In this document: positions 1 to 8,477 of the stretch, piece after piece
How positions within the stretch are numbered: position 1 is the stretch's first letter
How the letters are laid out: every line of letters starts with the position of its first letter
Assembly: GCA_963798805.1 (NCBI GenBank)
Contig: CAWCVC010000005.1
Location: forward strand, 248,001 to 312,000
From: CAVZCK01 sp963798805
Lineage (GTDB): Bacteria; Pseudomonadota; Alphaproteobacteria; Rhizobiales; Rhodomicrobiaceae
Reading direction: 5' to 3'
Length of the DNA: 64,000 nt
Translations under genes and position numbers: made by a program
Notes under the pieces: generated by a model
What the model saw: the letters and a program-made list of their open reading frames with translations, nothing else
Database searches by the model: none
Told to the model about the DNA's origin: nothing

Positions 1-320
1 GCGCTGCATTGTCCGAGCAGCGCGACCTGCCCGCAGACCAGCGCCTTGAAGCCGGCGGCGTCCATATTGGCCGCGGCCACCTGGCCGGTCCGGATCTGAC
101 GCGCGGCGTCTTCGGTAGCGTTTTCCAGCTCGTAGGAGCCCCAGAAAATGAAGCCGACCTGAAGAATCCCGAAAATAAGGAGAAAGAACGGAACCGCGAC
201 GATGGCGAATTCGACGAGTGTAACCCCACTTTCGCGGCGCATGCCGTCGCGCCAAAGCGAGCCGGGCCGCCGTTTCGTCTTCCCGGCCGCGGAATATGAT
301 TGCCCCTCAGTCGCACCCAT
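1..320 (-). CDS. TadE-like pilus assembly protein (3' end beyond window)
   Basis: The reverse strand from an ATG at 320 encodes a basic, Arg-rich N-terminus, then ESGVTLVEFAIVAVPFFLLI, the TadE/TadG N-terminal signature of a prepilin-like segment: a Glu inside a hydrophobic helix of about 22 residues. It continues with a segment resembling minor pseudopilins (ELENATEDAARQIRTGQV) and runs off the left edge of the window. TadE-family proteins are minor pseudopilins of Tad pili, processed by the prepilin peptidase. An alternative start is the internal ATG at 243. It diverges from the TadG-like gene at 506, so 321-505 probably holds promoters for both. The main Tad locus lies 33 kb away. The family assignment is good; the exact start is uncertain. 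Confidence 0.75.
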   Translation of the reverse strand, partial: MGATEGQSYSAAGKTKRRPGSLWRDGMRRESGVTLVEFAIVAVPFFLLIFGILQVGFIFWGSYELENATEDAARQIRTGQVAAANMDAAGFKALVCGQVALLGQCS

Positions 321-505
321 CGGCAGACGTCCACTCAAACCATGCCGTTGCGCCCGTCTATGCTCTTTTCATAGCGGGAAGAGCGTTTGCATGCAATCGC
401 AGCGAGCAGCCCCCCTTTCAGCTGAGTTGGAAATGCATTCAGTTTGCGTTATGTAAACAGCTGCTCGTCGACGCGGCGAGCCGCGATCATCGCTTGGGGG
501 GCGAT

Positions 506-1924
506 ATGTCAGGGGCAGTTTACCGGACTATCCGGCGCTTCCATGGGGAAGAAAAAGGTGTCGTTCTGATCATCTTTGTTCTTCTCGTCGTACCGCTTCT
601 ATTGGTCATCGCCGTCGGCATCGACTTCGGCCAGACGCTCATCGTCAAGCGGCAATTGTCGGGCGCGGTCGACGCCGCCGCCCTGTCGATCGCAAAGCTG
701 CCTGGACTGGCCGACGATCAGCTCAACACCAAGGCGGAGGCGTTCATCCGGGCCTATTATCCGGAGACCGGGATCGGCACGCTCACGGCTTTCAACGCAA
801 CCCGGAGCGGGACGGAATCCAATCAGCAGGTCGTCGTTACGGCAACCGCGCAAATTCCGACGACCTTCATGAAGATCGGCGGCGTCGATGAGCTGACGGT
901 GACGGTCAGCTCACATGCGCTGCGCAAGGAGAAAAAGCTCGAAGTCGTCATGGTGCTGGACAATAGCGGCTCGATGGCCGGCGCCAAACTTCAGGCGATG
1001 AAAGATGCCGCCAATGCGCTGGTCGGCATATTGTTCGGATCGGATGACATATCGGACAAGATTAAGATCGGTCTCGTGCCTTTCGGCGGCGGTGTGAACG
1101 TCCATGTCCCGGATACCACATGGTGGCTGGACAAGACCTATAAGGCCGCTCTGAACGCCCTCTATTTCAGCAATGGGGATAGCGGCTTCGACGTTCTGTC
1201 GGTCATGAGCGGCGGCATAGCCTCAAGATGGGGCGGTTGCGTGCTCTCACGCGCCAACTCCTTCGACACCGACGACACGCCGCCCGATACGTCCGACACG
1301 CGGACGCTTTTTTCGGCCTATGTCTATCCTTTCGCCGGTCCCGACAAGACTTCCTACCAGGGCTCGACGTCCAACAATCAGAACACCAACTGCCCGATCG
1401 CGCCGGTTCAGCCGCTGACCAATGTGAAAGCGACGATCACCTCCGCAATTGCTGCCATGACCGCCAGCACCAACACCAATATTGCCGAGGCGACCGCCTG
1501 GGGCTGGCGGGTCATCTCGCCGGGCGAGCCATTCACCGATGGCGCCAGCTACGATGATCAGAGCACGATCAAGGCGATCATCGTATTGACCGACGGGCAG
1601 AACAGCGTCGGCGGCGGCTTTTCGTCCTATGGGGTCGGGCAAGCGTCGAATACGCGGCTCGCCCCGAACTGGGATCTGACGCTCGACAACAAGACCGCGC
1701 AAGTTTGCACGAACGTCAAAGCTAACAAGGACACAGACCCGAACGACGAGGATATCATCATCTATGCACTGACATTCGGCAGCTTGCCCGCCAGCGCCGA
1801 AACGCTGATGCAGAATTGCGCCAGTGGAGTGGGACGCTATTTTCACGCGCCGACCTCGTCCGACCTGCAGACCGCATTTCAGAATATCGCTTCGAGCCTC
1901 AGCCAGCTCCGCCTGATGCAATAA
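506..1924 (+). CDS. TadG-like pilus assembly protein with von Willebrand factor A domain
   Basis: The protein has 472 residues. After a short cytoplasmic tail there is one membrane segment (about residues 18-40, rich in V/L/I) followed by the Tad/TadG N-terminal signature with FGQTLIVKRQLSGAVDAAAL. A von Willebrand factor A domain starts near residue 147, with the MIDAS motif DNSGSM at 152-157 and a second acidic loop, LTDGQNS. TadG proteins are membrane-anchored, surface-exposed Tad pilus components. The ATG at 506 was chosen because a G-rich ribosome-binding site (TTGGGGGGCGAT) directly precedes it; an upstream in-frame codon at 296 would add a non-conserved extension. It is divergent from the TadE-like gene, forming a satellite tadE/tadG pair. 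Confidence 0.82.
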   Translation: MSGAVYRTIRRFHGEEKGVVLIIFVLLVVPLLLVIAVGIDFGQTLIVKRQLSGAVDAAALSIAKLPGLADDQLNTKAEAFIRAYYPETGIGTLTAFNATRSGTESNQQVVVTATAQIPTTFMKIGGVDELTVTVSSHALRKEKKLEVVMVLDNSGSMAGAKLQAMKDAANALVGILFGSDDISDKIKIGLVPFGGGVNVHVPDTTWWLDKTYKAALNALYFSNGDSGFDVLSVMSGGIASRWGGCVLSRANSFDTDDTPPDTSDTRTLFSAYVYPFAGPDKTSYQGSTSNNQNTNCPIAPVQPLTNVKATITSAIAAMTASTNTNIAEATAWGWRVISPGEPFTDGASYDDQSTIKAIIVLTDGQNSVGGGFSSYGVGQASNTRLAPNWDLTLDNKTAQVCTNVKANKDTDPNDEDIIIYALTFGSLPASAETLMQNCASGVGRYFHAPTSSDLQTAFQNIASSLSQLRLMQ

Positions 1925-1957
1925 TAAGCGGGCCAGATGGGAGATCGAACCGGAAGC

Positions 1958-3070
1958 TCAAAACGAGGACAGCCGCGAGAGCTTCTGCACCAGCTCGGCG
2001 TGGTTGCTGACGGCCATCTTCTCATAGATGCGCTTGGTGTGCGTTTTCACGGTGTTCTCGGAGATGCCCAGCAGCTCGGCGACACGACCGACACCGTCGC
2101 CGCGGCCGAGCGCAAGTGCCACGCGGATTTCCGCGCGGGTGAGCTCGAATAGCGGCGTGAGAACCGCATCCAGCCCGGAATAGCCGCGGGCCGGATCCTT
2201 GATGAATAGCGCAACCGTCTGGCGCATCCGGCCGGGGGCCGAGAGCGCGTCCCGGATCGTACCGCGAAGCGGGCAGACCAGGACGAGCAGCGGGTCATTG
2301 CCGGGGCCGCGCGGCACGCCGACCGAGCCACCGGGACCGCCCATGGCCGTCTCGGCGACCAGGTCGGCCAGCTTGCGCGAGGCTTTCATGTCCCTCGCGG
2401 TCAGAGCGTTCCCCAGCAGCCGCAGACCGATGCCGCTGCGCACGATCTCCTCCGCCGCGCTGTTCGCACAGCGGAAACGGCCCATCTCGTCGATGAGAAT
2501 GACCCCCGTATTGATCTGGTCGAGGATCTGCTGCTGCTGCAGGCTGAGGACCTGAAAGGACTCGATCTTGAGCCGCATCCTGGCCGCACGCCGCAGATGC
2601 GGCATGAGCTCCTGGAGCCTGGCGACCTCGGCTTCCGAGTACGGCCCCGTGTTGTCGCCGCGCATGATGTTGAAGGCAAAATTGACATTGTGGTCGCGGT
2701 AGACGCTGGCGATCATGCAGTGGTCGAGCTTTTCCGGCGCGAGGATGTCGGAATAAAACTCGGTCCGCTGCAATTCCCGGAGCGGCACGATGTCGTGCGA
2801 CGCCAGAACCTCGCCCTCCGGATGGCGCTGCACCGCGATAGTCCAGGGATTGATCATATGGCGGCCGCTCAGGCGATGATCCTCGGGCGGCTGATAGCGG
2901 CCATAGTGGCAGAAGGCGCTGCCCTGGCCGTTGAGCAGCATGCCGAAGGCCGCGCCGCCGACGCTTTGCATCATGTCCGAAATGGTGACGAGCAGCTCGT
3001 TCCACAGTTGCGGCTCGGTCGCGGCATCGTAAATCCGGTCGATAAACTCTTCGTCGAACGGATCAGACAC
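1958..3070 (-). CDS. LuxR-family helix-turn-helix transcriptional regulator
   Basis: The protein has 370 residues. The C-terminal 65 or so residues form a LuxR/GerE helix-turn-helix: LTRAEIRVALALGRG, then VAELLGISENTVKTHTKRIYEKM. The N-terminal 280 residues carry no autoinducer or receiver domain that I recognise; the segment around 190-250 (GVILIDEMGRFRCANSAAEE) looks PAS-like and could sense a ligand. The GTG at 3070 is preferred because GGGGGAGGTTCC lies immediately upstream on the coding strand; an ATG at 3097 adds nine residues that overlap this site. It converges with the TadG-like gene (33 bp apart) and may control the flanking pilus or membrane genes, but this is inference from position only. 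Confidence 0.82.
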   Translation of the reverse strand: MSDPFDEEFIDRIYDAATEPQLWNELLVTISDMMQSVGGAAFGMLLNGQGSAFCHYGRYQPPEDHRLSGRHMINPWTIAVQRHPEGEVLASHDIVPLRELQRTEFYSDILAPEKLDHCMIASVYRDHNVNFAFNIMRGDNTGPYSEAEVARLQELMPHLRRAARMRLKIESFQVLSLQQQQILDQINTGVILIDEMGRFRCANSAAEEIVRSGIGLRLLGNALTARDMKASRKLADLVAETAMGGPGGSVGVPRGPGNDPLLVLVCPLRGTIRDALSAPGRMRQTVALFIKDPARGYSGLDAVLTPLFELTRAEIRVALALGRGDGVGRVAELLGISENTVKTHTKRIYEKMAVSNHAELVQKLSRLSSF

Positions 3071-3381
3071 GGAACCTCCCCCACTGTTGCTGAGCACAGC
3101 ACGGTTCAGAACTTACGTCTGTTATTCAGATTTAGCAATATTTGTCTTCGAATATGAGTGTCATCTAGATCGCTAGCAAAATAATTCTTTCTATATTACC
3201 TATGATAGAACCAATTCTCACCTAATCGAGCCGGAATATTGGATGAAGTCTAGCCGCAGGGCAAGCCGGGCGTGCGGGCGCTGCATTTCGCTATTGAGAT
3301 GTGGCGTATTTGTAGAGTAATCAAAGCGCGGCTGCCGCTTTCGCCACAAGAACATAAGGGCCTTTGCATATCAAGGAGTCC

Positions 3382-4740
3382 ATGGAGTCCGCAGTGAGTG
3401 TTCTTTATAACGTTATCGACCAGATCAGGTCGTTTTTCTTATTACTTTACAATAGTTTCCTCGGTTCGGATACGCAGGCGCCGTATTCTGAAAGCTATAT
3501 CTGGATGGCGAATCAATTCGCCCATTTCTTTATAGGTTTCGGTGGCTTGTTCCTGCTGACATGGGTCGCCTCCTATTATCTGCGCAAGCCGGCCCCGAGC
3601 TATAGCTTCGGCGCGAGAATGGTCGATCCGAAAGGCCGGCCCGCCGTCGGGCTGCGCACGGTGTGGACGCTGGCCGCCATCTGGTTGCTGATCTGGATGG
3701 CGAAGGAGTGGCTGTTCGACTATGCGCGGGGCAGCTACATCGCCTGGATCTATGTCGATCCCTATAATGACGACCTGATGTGGGATACCGCGACGGACAG
3801 CTTCTTCTACATCGCCGGCATCACCGTCGCGCTTGCCCATTTCGGCGCGATTCCCATTGCGCCGATCCCCGTGCTGGCCGGCGTGATCGCCATCGCCATT
3901 GCGCTCGGCACCTACTGGATACCGGCGCGGGACAAGATCGAGACCAGCGGAACGCCGTATTTCCTGCGCCTCAGCGGCATCTATCCCGGCGTGAATATCG
4001 CGGATCTCGATAAGACCGCGATCCTCAAGCATTTGCGGCAGAACGATCCGGCGCCGAAGATGGGCTTTCAATCGGCGATCCACGACACCGACTATCCGTT
4101 TCAATATCTGATGGAGCCGCAGACCAACAAGAAGCAGATCGTGACGGTCGGCAACAACATCTACATCTCGCGGTTTTTCATCGCCCTCGCCAATGAGCGC
4201 GTCGTCCGCCAGCCGGTGAAGATGGCCTGCAACACGCGCTACATCACCTTTCGCCAGCTTCTCAACTCCGACATCGTCAACGAAGCCGCATCCGGCGAGC
4301 CCGACTGGAACATGAAATCGCCGTCGGGCCAGTATTCCGGCATCGACGGTCCCGGCTGCGTGATCGAGAACACCGAATTGCTGATCATCGACGAGGTGCC
4401 GGCTACCGACAACGCCGCCTCGCTGATCCAGGCGCTGATGAGCATTCCGGGCAACAGCGCTCCGGCTCCTGCAGCGGCGGTGTCGCCGGCTGTGCCTTCT
4501 CTGACCGCCGCTGCGCCCGATGCGCCGCCAGCCGATACCGGCTCGCGTCCGGCGCAAGCGATCCTCGCGGCTGCCACCAACGGACCCGACAGCGAAAAGA
4601 CGCTCGAAATCTTCGTCAAAGCGCTGCGTAAGAAGACCGTGATCTGGATTCTTGACAACGATGCCGGAGTCGAAGGCTGGACAACGACCCTCGGCAAATA
4701 TTTTCCAGCCGACGCGATCAGCTTCCTCGACCTGCGCTGA
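3382..4740 (+). CDS. Membrane protein with VanZ-like N-terminal region and large C-terminal domain, unknown function
   Basis: The protein has about 452 residues. The first 180 contain roughly four membrane helices. Their charged residues recall VanZ-like proteins: NQFAHFFIGFGGL, then WMAKEWLFDY, then DDLMWDTATDSFFYIAG. A soluble domain follows (about 200-350) with the strand-like run TELLIIDEVPA. Next comes an Ala/Pro-rich linker, and the end again looks folded (TVIWILDNDAGVEGW). No enzyme family is recognised with confidence. Start choice is open: ATG 3382 follows AAGGAG closely, GTG 3394 has GGAG at better spacing, and TTG 3364 is also in frame. The composite repeat begins 8 bp after the stop. 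No functional assignment is made. Confidence 0.7.
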   Translation: MESAVSVLYNVIDQIRSFFLLLYNSFLGSDTQAPYSESYIWMANQFAHFFIGFGGLFLLTWVASYYLRKPAPSYSFGARMVDPKGRPAVGLRTVWTLAAIWLLIWMAKEWLFDYARGSYIAWIYVDPYNDDLMWDTATDSFFYIAGITVALAHFGAIPIAPIPVLAGVIAIAIALGTYWIPARDKIETSGTPYFLRLSGIYPGVNIADLDKTAILKHLRQNDPAPKMGFQSAIHDTDYPFQYLMEPQTNKKQIVTVGNNIYISRFFIALANERVVRQPVKMACNTRYITFRQLLNSDIVNEAASGEPDWNMKSPSGQYSGIDGPGCVIENTELLIIDEVPATDNAASLIQALMSIPGNSAPAPAAAVSPAVPSLTAAAPDAPPADTGSRPAQAILAAATNGPDSEKTLEIFVKALRKKTVIWILDNDAGVEGWTTTLGKYFPADAISFLDLR

Positions 4741-4748
4741 GCCATCAT

Positions 4749-4918
4749 GGCTAGCGGAGCGAATTTGACATTTAAGTCCCGGTAGCAGCCAGGCTGGCGC
4801 TCAAATGTCAAATTCAAAAGCTCCACTGGAAACATATGTTTAGCTAGTGGTTCTTATGACTGAAACATTTGCAAATGTGGATGCTGCACAGGGATGCAAA
4901 TGTTTCAGTCGAACCACT
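4749..4918. repeat. Composite double-hairpin intergenic repeat, copy 1
   Basis: Two adjacent inverted repeats. Hairpin 1 has arms at 4761-4776 and 4800-4815 (16 bp with one mismatch). Hairpin 2 has outer arms AGTGGTTC (4846-4853) and GAACCACT (4911-4918) and inner arms GACTGAAACATTTGCA (4858-4873) and TGCAAATGTTTCAGTC (4895-4910), perfectly complementary. The leading 28 bases (4749-4776) and the 23 bases at 4800-4822 are identical to copy 2 at 16803-16971, while the loops and the inner stem of hairpin 2 differ. The element directly follows the stop at 4740. Its second hairpin runs into the start of the diheme cytochrome reading frame. Confidence 0.9.
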
Positions 4919-6726
4919 AAAGTCTTCGCCTGGATCGCCTGCTGCCTCGGCGGTATCATGCTCATTGCTGCCGCTGCCCTGCTGCTGCTCGAGCGCCGCT
5001 GGGCGCCGCATGGGGAGCTCTCGCCGGAGGAGGCGTTCCTTCACGGCGATATTGGGCTCGAAATCGCGCCGCTCAAATATCTCCTGGTCATGGACGATCC
5101 CCGGCTCGGCGGCGATGTCTTTGCGCGCGGCGCCGGATCGGCAAAGCCCGGAGCTTGGGTCGGCAATTTCGGCTTCATAGAGCGGCCGGACGTTGAACGC
5201 GGCACGCGCCCTTGTCTCGAAAGCGGCCTCAAAGCCCTTCCGTTCGGCTTTGCGCTCAGCCGCAAATTGCCGGGATCGGGCTGGCTGTTTCCCGTCACCT
5301 TCGGCGGCCTTGCCTGCGCAGCCTGCCACAGCGACGAATATGACTATGCCGGCAAGCGCCACGTCATCCCCGGCTCGGGCAATCACCGGCTCGACATCGT
5401 CGCCTTCGGCGAAGCCTTCAAAGACGCCGTGCAGAACCCGAAGCTCACGGCCGCCGGAATTCTCGATGTCTATGACGAGCGCTGCGGAAAGAGAGGCGGC
5501 GTGGCGGCGAGCGCCGAACGCGTTCTGGAGCGGGTTTTCCTGCGGTTCTGGCTGTCGAGCGTCCGCAGCGAGCTGACTCAGTCGGCGGCCCGATATGACC
5601 TCTCCGCCGCCCCTGACCAATTCCATAACTCCGAGGCGTTGCCCGCCGGCCCGTCGCGGACCCGCGCCTTCCGCAGCGTGCTGCGGGAGTCCATGGACCT
5701 GCCGGGCGAAGGCAATTTCGCCTTCTCGAAAATTCCCTCAACCTTCCTGCAAGCCTCAAAGAGCTGCGGACAATATGACGGCAGCATCTGCGACCATGTG
5801 GCGAGAAGCCAGATCGCCGCCTATTCCTCGGGCGGCTCGATTGCGGAGTTGGCCCAGCCCGATATCGCGCACAACATCATGGCCGCGGCGGATTCACGCT
5901 GCGCCTGCCCCCGGCAACGCAACATGCGGTGTTCGGGCAGATCTTTCCGGATCAGGCGCCGGGCCGCGATGAAGCCTCGGCCAAGGCAGTGGAGCGCGGG
6001 CGCGCCATTTATCTTCAGCATTGCGAAAGCTGTCACGGCAGCCCTGCTGCCGATGGGGGTTGGGAATTTTCCAAGAACCAGCCGCTGCGTCCGATCACAC
6101 CGCTGAGCCGGCTCGGCACCGACGCCGCGCGCCTCGATTTCCGTTATGCAGCGAGTCTTCCGGATGCGATCTGGCTCGCCTTTCCGCTGCCGCCCGGCGC
6201 CGGGCGCGATCTGCAACGCAAGCGGCTCGGCGATCACGTCACGGCGTCATCAAACGCCGCGTTTGGCGACGAGGCGGCGCTTTGGCAGAAGCTGAGCCTC
6301 CGATTCGAAGCCGCGGCCCGGGAGTTTCCTTTAGGGCATCCGCTCGGCTTCCGCGACCAGACGCTCATCTATGACCAGAACCCGGCGACGCGCGGCTACC
6401 AGAACAATGCGCTGCCCGGCGTGTTCAGCGCGGCGCCCTATCTGCATAACGGCTCCGTGCCAAATCTCGCCCAGCTCCTCAATCTGGAGCCGCGTCCGCA
6501 GCGCTTCTGCCGCGGCGGCGAGCCTTACGACCCGTGGGTCGTCGGCTACCGCTCACCTGCCCCCGGCCCAAATGGCTGCCCGCCCGAGGCGTCCTGGCTG
6601 TTCGACACGACAAAGCCCGGCAACAGCAATGCCGGGCATGATTTTCCCTGGCGCTATGACGAGGCGCAAAAACCGGAGAACCGCGCCGAGCTTCTCGACC
6701 TCATGGAATATCTGAAAACATTTTAG
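4856..6726 (+). pseudogene. Diheme c-type cytochrome (RoxA/cytochrome c peroxidase-like), frameshifted
   Basis: Two overlapping frames together encode one protein of about 620 residues. The first (to 6106) has an N-terminal membrane anchor or uncleaved signal and the heme motif CAACH, then goes out of frame near 5888-5892. The second continues with heme motif CESCH near 6030 and the signature APYLHNGSVPNL, followed by FDTTKPGNSNAGHDF, typical of RoxA-like and cytochrome c peroxidase-like diheme proteins. Adding one G in the run at 5887-5891 restores a single frame. The likely role is a periplasmic, membrane-tethered redox enzyme; the substrate is unknown. The usual start codon falls inside hairpin 2 of the repeat and no clear ribosome-binding site is seen. 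A membrane protein follows 12 bp downstream, probably in the same operon. The break may be a sequencing error. Confidence 0.75.
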
Positions 6727-6738
6727 AGGGGAAACCGC

Positions 6739-7329
6739 ATGATCGGCATCGGCGCAAGACCGGCAAGGGTGACGGATCTCGCGCTCAGCTTTGCGCCTTT
6801 CGCCATCCTGCTCGGCGGCGCGATCATCGCCTCGGTCACCGCACCGGATGTACTCTATGCGCGGACGCAATGGGCTTTCCGCGTTGCCATGCTGCTCGCG
6901 GCGCCGGCTCTCGTCGTCTTAGTGTACTCCTTCGGCCGGGAACCGCTCGGCACGCTCTGGCGGCTGTGGTGGACCTTCGGCTTTCTCGCCGTCGCGGTCC
7001 ACGTCTCATTCGCCCTTTTCGGGATGGATAGCGGCAAGCCTGCCAGCCTGCCGCAGACGATGGACGAGACCGGCGCCATTCTCGTCATGATCGTCCTTGC
7101 TCTGTGGGCACTCGACGTCGTGCTCGCATGGACCGTCTCCCGCTCGGAAGCATTTCCCGTCCGGCTGATCCGTCTGCTCGCAGCCATCGGCGTGGTCGCC
7201 GCCACCCTCTATGCAACCTTCAACCGCACCGGCATGATCTACTCGCTCGGCGTCGCGCTGATCGTGATCCTTGCCGGTGCGCTCTTGGCGCGGCTCGTCA
7301 CATCGAGCCGCCGCCCTCTTCCATCTTGA
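6739..7329 (+). CDS. Hypothetical integral membrane protein
   Basis: The protein has 196 residues and about five to six predicted membrane helices, for example LALSFAPFAILLGGAIIA near the N-terminus, a helix around YSFGREPLGTLWRLWWTFGF, and ATLYATFNRTGMIYSLGVAL near the C-terminus. No catalytic motif is recognised. The ATG follows the ribosome-binding site GAGGGGA at good spacing and lies 12 bp after the cytochrome stop, so the two genes are probably cotranscribed and the protein may anchor or serve the diheme cytochrome; this is inference. Its 3' end overlaps the convergent dodecin gene by 32 bp. Confidence 0.75.
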   Translation: MIGIGARPARVTDLALSFAPFAILLGGAIIASVTAPDVLYARTQWAFRVAMLLAAPALVVLVYSFGREPLGTLWRLWWTFGFLAVAVHVSFALFGMDSGKPASLPQTMDETGAILVMIVLALWALDVVLAWTVSRSEAFPVRLIRLLAAIGVVAATLYATFNRTGMIYSLGVALIVILAGALLARLVTSSRRPLPS

Positions 7330-7522
7330 AGGATACTTTGAGCTTGGTGCGGAAGGCCTGCACCTTGCCGTTCTCGATGACGAGATCATTCTCGACGACC
7401 TCCGCGACCCGCAGATCGCGCAGCGAATGGCCCGCCCTCTCAACCGCGACTCTCGCCGCCTGATCCCAGGATTCGGAGCTGGTGCCGATGATTTCCACGA
7501 CTTTGTAAACGCTATCGGCCAT
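7298..7522 (-). CDS. Dodecin family flavin-binding protein
   Basis: The protein has 74 residues, the usual dodecin length (about 65-75). The pattern VYKVVEIIGTSSESW, then AVERAGHSLRDLRVAEV, then a C-terminal strand with FRTKLKVSFKMEE matches dodecin, a small beta-alpha-beta-beta protein that forms a hollow dodecamer storing riboflavin, FMN or CoA-like ligands in the cytoplasm. It is a monocistronic gene on the minus strand whose tail overlaps the membrane protein gene by 32 bp. AAGGACGG upstream of the ATG is a reasonable ribosome-binding site. Confidence 0.9.
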   Translation of the reverse strand: MADSVYKVVEIIGTSSESWDQAARVAVERAGHSLRDLRVAEVVENDLVIENGKVQAFRTKLKVSFKMEEGGGSM

Positions 7523-7741
7523 TGGGAACCGTCCTTTCCTTTGTGAACGCCGGCTTTTCCCTTCATTCCTCCCGAACCCGCAAGCTTATGCGAATTCCAC
7601 GAGAGTCAGAAGCGCAGAGGTGAATTGATATCGCTGGCGTTTCCGCCGCCGGGCCGATTTTCGACTTCGCAATTGCGCTCGGGCGCGATTTCGTGATGTT
7701 GTTGCACGCTGCCGCGACAGGCGCCGCCCAGGAGCATTGCA

Positions 7742-8443
7742 ATGACAGTTACAAACGCCGGATATGTTTTCGACGCGCTGCCGATCCCGACCCTGCCGGT
7801 CGCCGGCACGGACAAGCTCTTCCCGATCCATCGCATCTATTGCGTCGGCCGCAACTATGCCGATCACGCCATCGAAATGGGCGGCGATCCCTCGCGCGAG
7901 CCGCCATTCTTCTTCCAGAAGAACCCCGACACCATCGTGCCGCCCGGCAAGAATTTCCCCTATCCCAGCGCCACCAGCGATGTGCATCACGAGATCGAGC
8001 TTGTCGTCGGCCTCAAAAGCGGCGGGACCGAGGTGCCGGTCGAAAAGGCCCTCGATCTGGTCTACGGCTACGCGGTCGGCATCGATATGACCCGGCGCGA
8101 TCTTCAGGCCGAGGCCAAGAAGGCGAGCCGCCCATGGGAGGTCGCCAAGGCGTTCGAGGCGTCCGCGCCCTGCTCTGCGATGGTGCCCGCCACGCAGATC
8201 GGTCATCCGGCGGAGGGCCGGATCTGGCTCGAAATCAACGGCGCGATGAAGCAGAACGGCGATCTCGCCCAGATGATTTGGAAAGTACCGGAAATGATCG
8301 CCTATCTCTCGAAGCTGTTCACGCTGCAGGCCGGCGACCTGATTTTTTCGGGCACGCCGGCGGGCGTGGGTGCGGTCGCGCGTGGCGATGCGATCCGCGG
8401 CGGCGTCGATGGCGTCGGCACCCTCGATCTGCGCGTGACATGA
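7742..8443 (+). CDS. Fumarylacetoacetate hydrolase family protein (fumarylpyruvate hydrolase-like)
   Basis: The protein has 233 residues, the length of single-domain FAH enzymes such as fumarylpyruvate hydrolases. It shows IYCVGRNYADHAIEMG, the metal-binding acidic cluster HHEIELVVGL, the following GIDMTRRDLQ, and the C-terminal GDLIFSGTPAGVGAV. These enzymes hydrolyse C-C bonds of 2,4-diketo acids with a divalent metal in aromatic catabolism, and some members are decarboxylases or hydratases. It lies 34 bp upstream of a CaiB-type CoA-transferase in the same direction, so the pair may be an operon. The substrate cannot be deduced from the sequence. Confidence 0.88.
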   Translation: MTVTNAGYVFDALPIPTLPVAGTDKLFPIHRIYCVGRNYADHAIEMGGDPSREPPFFFQKNPDTIVPPGKNFPYPSATSDVHHEIELVVGLKSGGTEVPVEKALDLVYGYAVGIDMTRRDLQAEAKKASRPWEVAKAFEASAPCSAMVPATQIGHPAEGRIWLEINGAMKQNGDLAQMIWKVPEMIAYLSKLFTLQAGDLIFSGTPAGVGAVARGDAIRGGVDGVGTLDLRVT

Positions 8444-8477
8444 GCGCCCGCTGCCGTACCTTGAGGCGAAGCCGCCG

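Noticed and set aside
5870..5935. Programmed frameshifting as explanation for the cytochrome frame break
   Set aside because: No slippery heptamer or downstream pseudoknot is evident, and two other genes in the window have similar single-base defects, so sequence error or mutation is simpler.
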